A stretch of 5,152 nt of DNA from positions 1 through 5,152 of the forward strand of contig CAZVUN010000169.1 in NCBI GenBank assembly GCA_964629975.1, given 5' to 3'. Positions 4,896 through 5,152 of this stretch are shown here, piece by piece. The translations under genes were made by a program, and so were the position numbers. The notes under the pieces were generated by a model. That model ran no database searches. It was not told where the DNA came from and saw nothing but the letters and a program-made list of their open reading frames with translations. Numbering within the stretch: position 1 is the first letter of the stretch; every line of letters starts with the position of its first letter. The DNA is from G020354085 sp964629975 (GTDB taxonomy: Bacteria > Pseudomonadota > Gammaproteobacteria > Acidiferrobacterales > Sulfurifustaceae).

Positions 4896-5152
4896 CATCG
4901 TCCCAGCGCCTCGACCACCAGCCGCGCGGTTTCTTCGCCGGAGAAGTTCTGCTGCCCGGTGATCAGGTTGCCGTCACGCACTGCAAAGCCACGCCACAGG
5001 CCGCCTTGCACGAAGTTGGCGCCGAGCTCCTTGAGCCGGTCTTCAATGCGCCAGGGCATGAGGTGCGTGCCACGCGGCAGCATGTTGTAACTCCATACCG
5101 CGTTGTCGGCGAAGTCTTCCTCGCAGTTGGCAAAGCCGGTCACCGTCTTGCC
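4895..5152 (-). CDS. DJ-1/PfpI family (type 1 glutamine amidotransferase-like) protein, C-terminal part
   Basis: Eighty-five C-terminal residues are visible; the start lies beyond the right edge. The fragment opens GKTVTGFANCEEDFADNAVW, continues through MPWRIEDRLKELGANF and LWRGFAVRDGNLITGQQNFS, and ends LVVEALGR. GKxVTGFxNxEE, the IEDxLKxxGA helix and the DGNLITGQ strand-turn are the C-terminal hallmarks of DJ-1/PfpI proteins. These include proteases, chaperones, glyoxalase III-like enzymes and protein or nucleotide deglycases. The nucleophile-elbow Cys lies outside the window, so the activity cannot be chosen. The stop overlaps the ribosome site of the NAD(P)-binding gene, indicating an operon. 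Subgroups with this longer MPWRIED-type C-terminus are commonly annotated only as type 1 glutamine amidotransferase domain proteins. Confidence 0.85.
   Translation of the reverse strand, partial: GKTVTGFANCEEDFADNAVWSYNMLPRGTHLMPWRIEDRLKELGANFVQGGLWRGFAVRDGNLITGQQNFSGEETARLVVEALGR

Noticed and set aside
4884..4898. Upstream ATG at 4898 as start of the NAD(P)-binding protein (214 residues)
   Set aside because: The ATG overlaps the upstream stop, and the strong AGGAGA lies inside that extension, six bases before the ATG at 4883 that matches the family N-terminus.

Overview
The window is strongly GC-rich, and its proteins have the Ala/Arg/Gly-heavy composition and families (CPA2 antiporter, beta-class GST, DJ-1/PfpI protein, HtpX-like M48 peptidase) of a high-GC proteobacterium, most likely gamma- or betaproteobacterial. 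Nothing in it fixes the genus. It holds five protein genes, all on the minus strand and two of them cut by the window edges, plus one decayed gene on the plus strand. I see no rRNA, tRNA, CRISPR array, insertion sequence or phage gene.

Right block (about 4106-5152, transcribed right to left). The C-terminal end of a DJ-1/PfpI (type 1 glutamine amidotransferase-like) protein enters from the right edge. Eleven bases after its stop, a small NAD(P)-binding oxidoreductase of the F420-reductase-like Rossmann family begins. Its Shine-Dalgarno touches the upstream stop, so the two are probably an operon. A 148-base gap with two adjacent inverted repeats follows, then a 390-residue secreted lipoprotein. 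That lipoprotein appears to be a six-bladed, sialidase-fold beta-propeller without visible sialidase catalytic motifs.

Middle (2057-2932). The plus strand carries a clear remnant of a beta-class glutathione S-transferase. It has a good ribosome binding site, a CTG where ATG is expected, a one-base frameshift, a stop where the family has Trp, and no C-terminal domain. Around 300 bases after it have no recognisable gene. A plausible minus-strand promoter lies between the remnant and the antiporter gene.

Left block (1-2056, transcribed right to left). A complete Kef-type monovalent cation:proton antiporter with a C-terminal RCK/TrkA-N domain is followed by the N-terminus of an M48-family membrane metallopeptidase that runs off the left edge. 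A 27-codon ORF exactly bridges them, overlapping each neighbour by ATGA.

Functionally, the antiporter, the GST relic, the DJ-1 protein and the NAD(P)-linked reductase all belong to families often tied to electrophile or redox stress, but this is inference from families. The genes form at least two transcription units. I found no strong case for a wholly new system. The most unusual items are the propeller lipoprotein with a roughly 53-residue cysteine periodicity, the bridging mini-ORF and the multiply broken GST.
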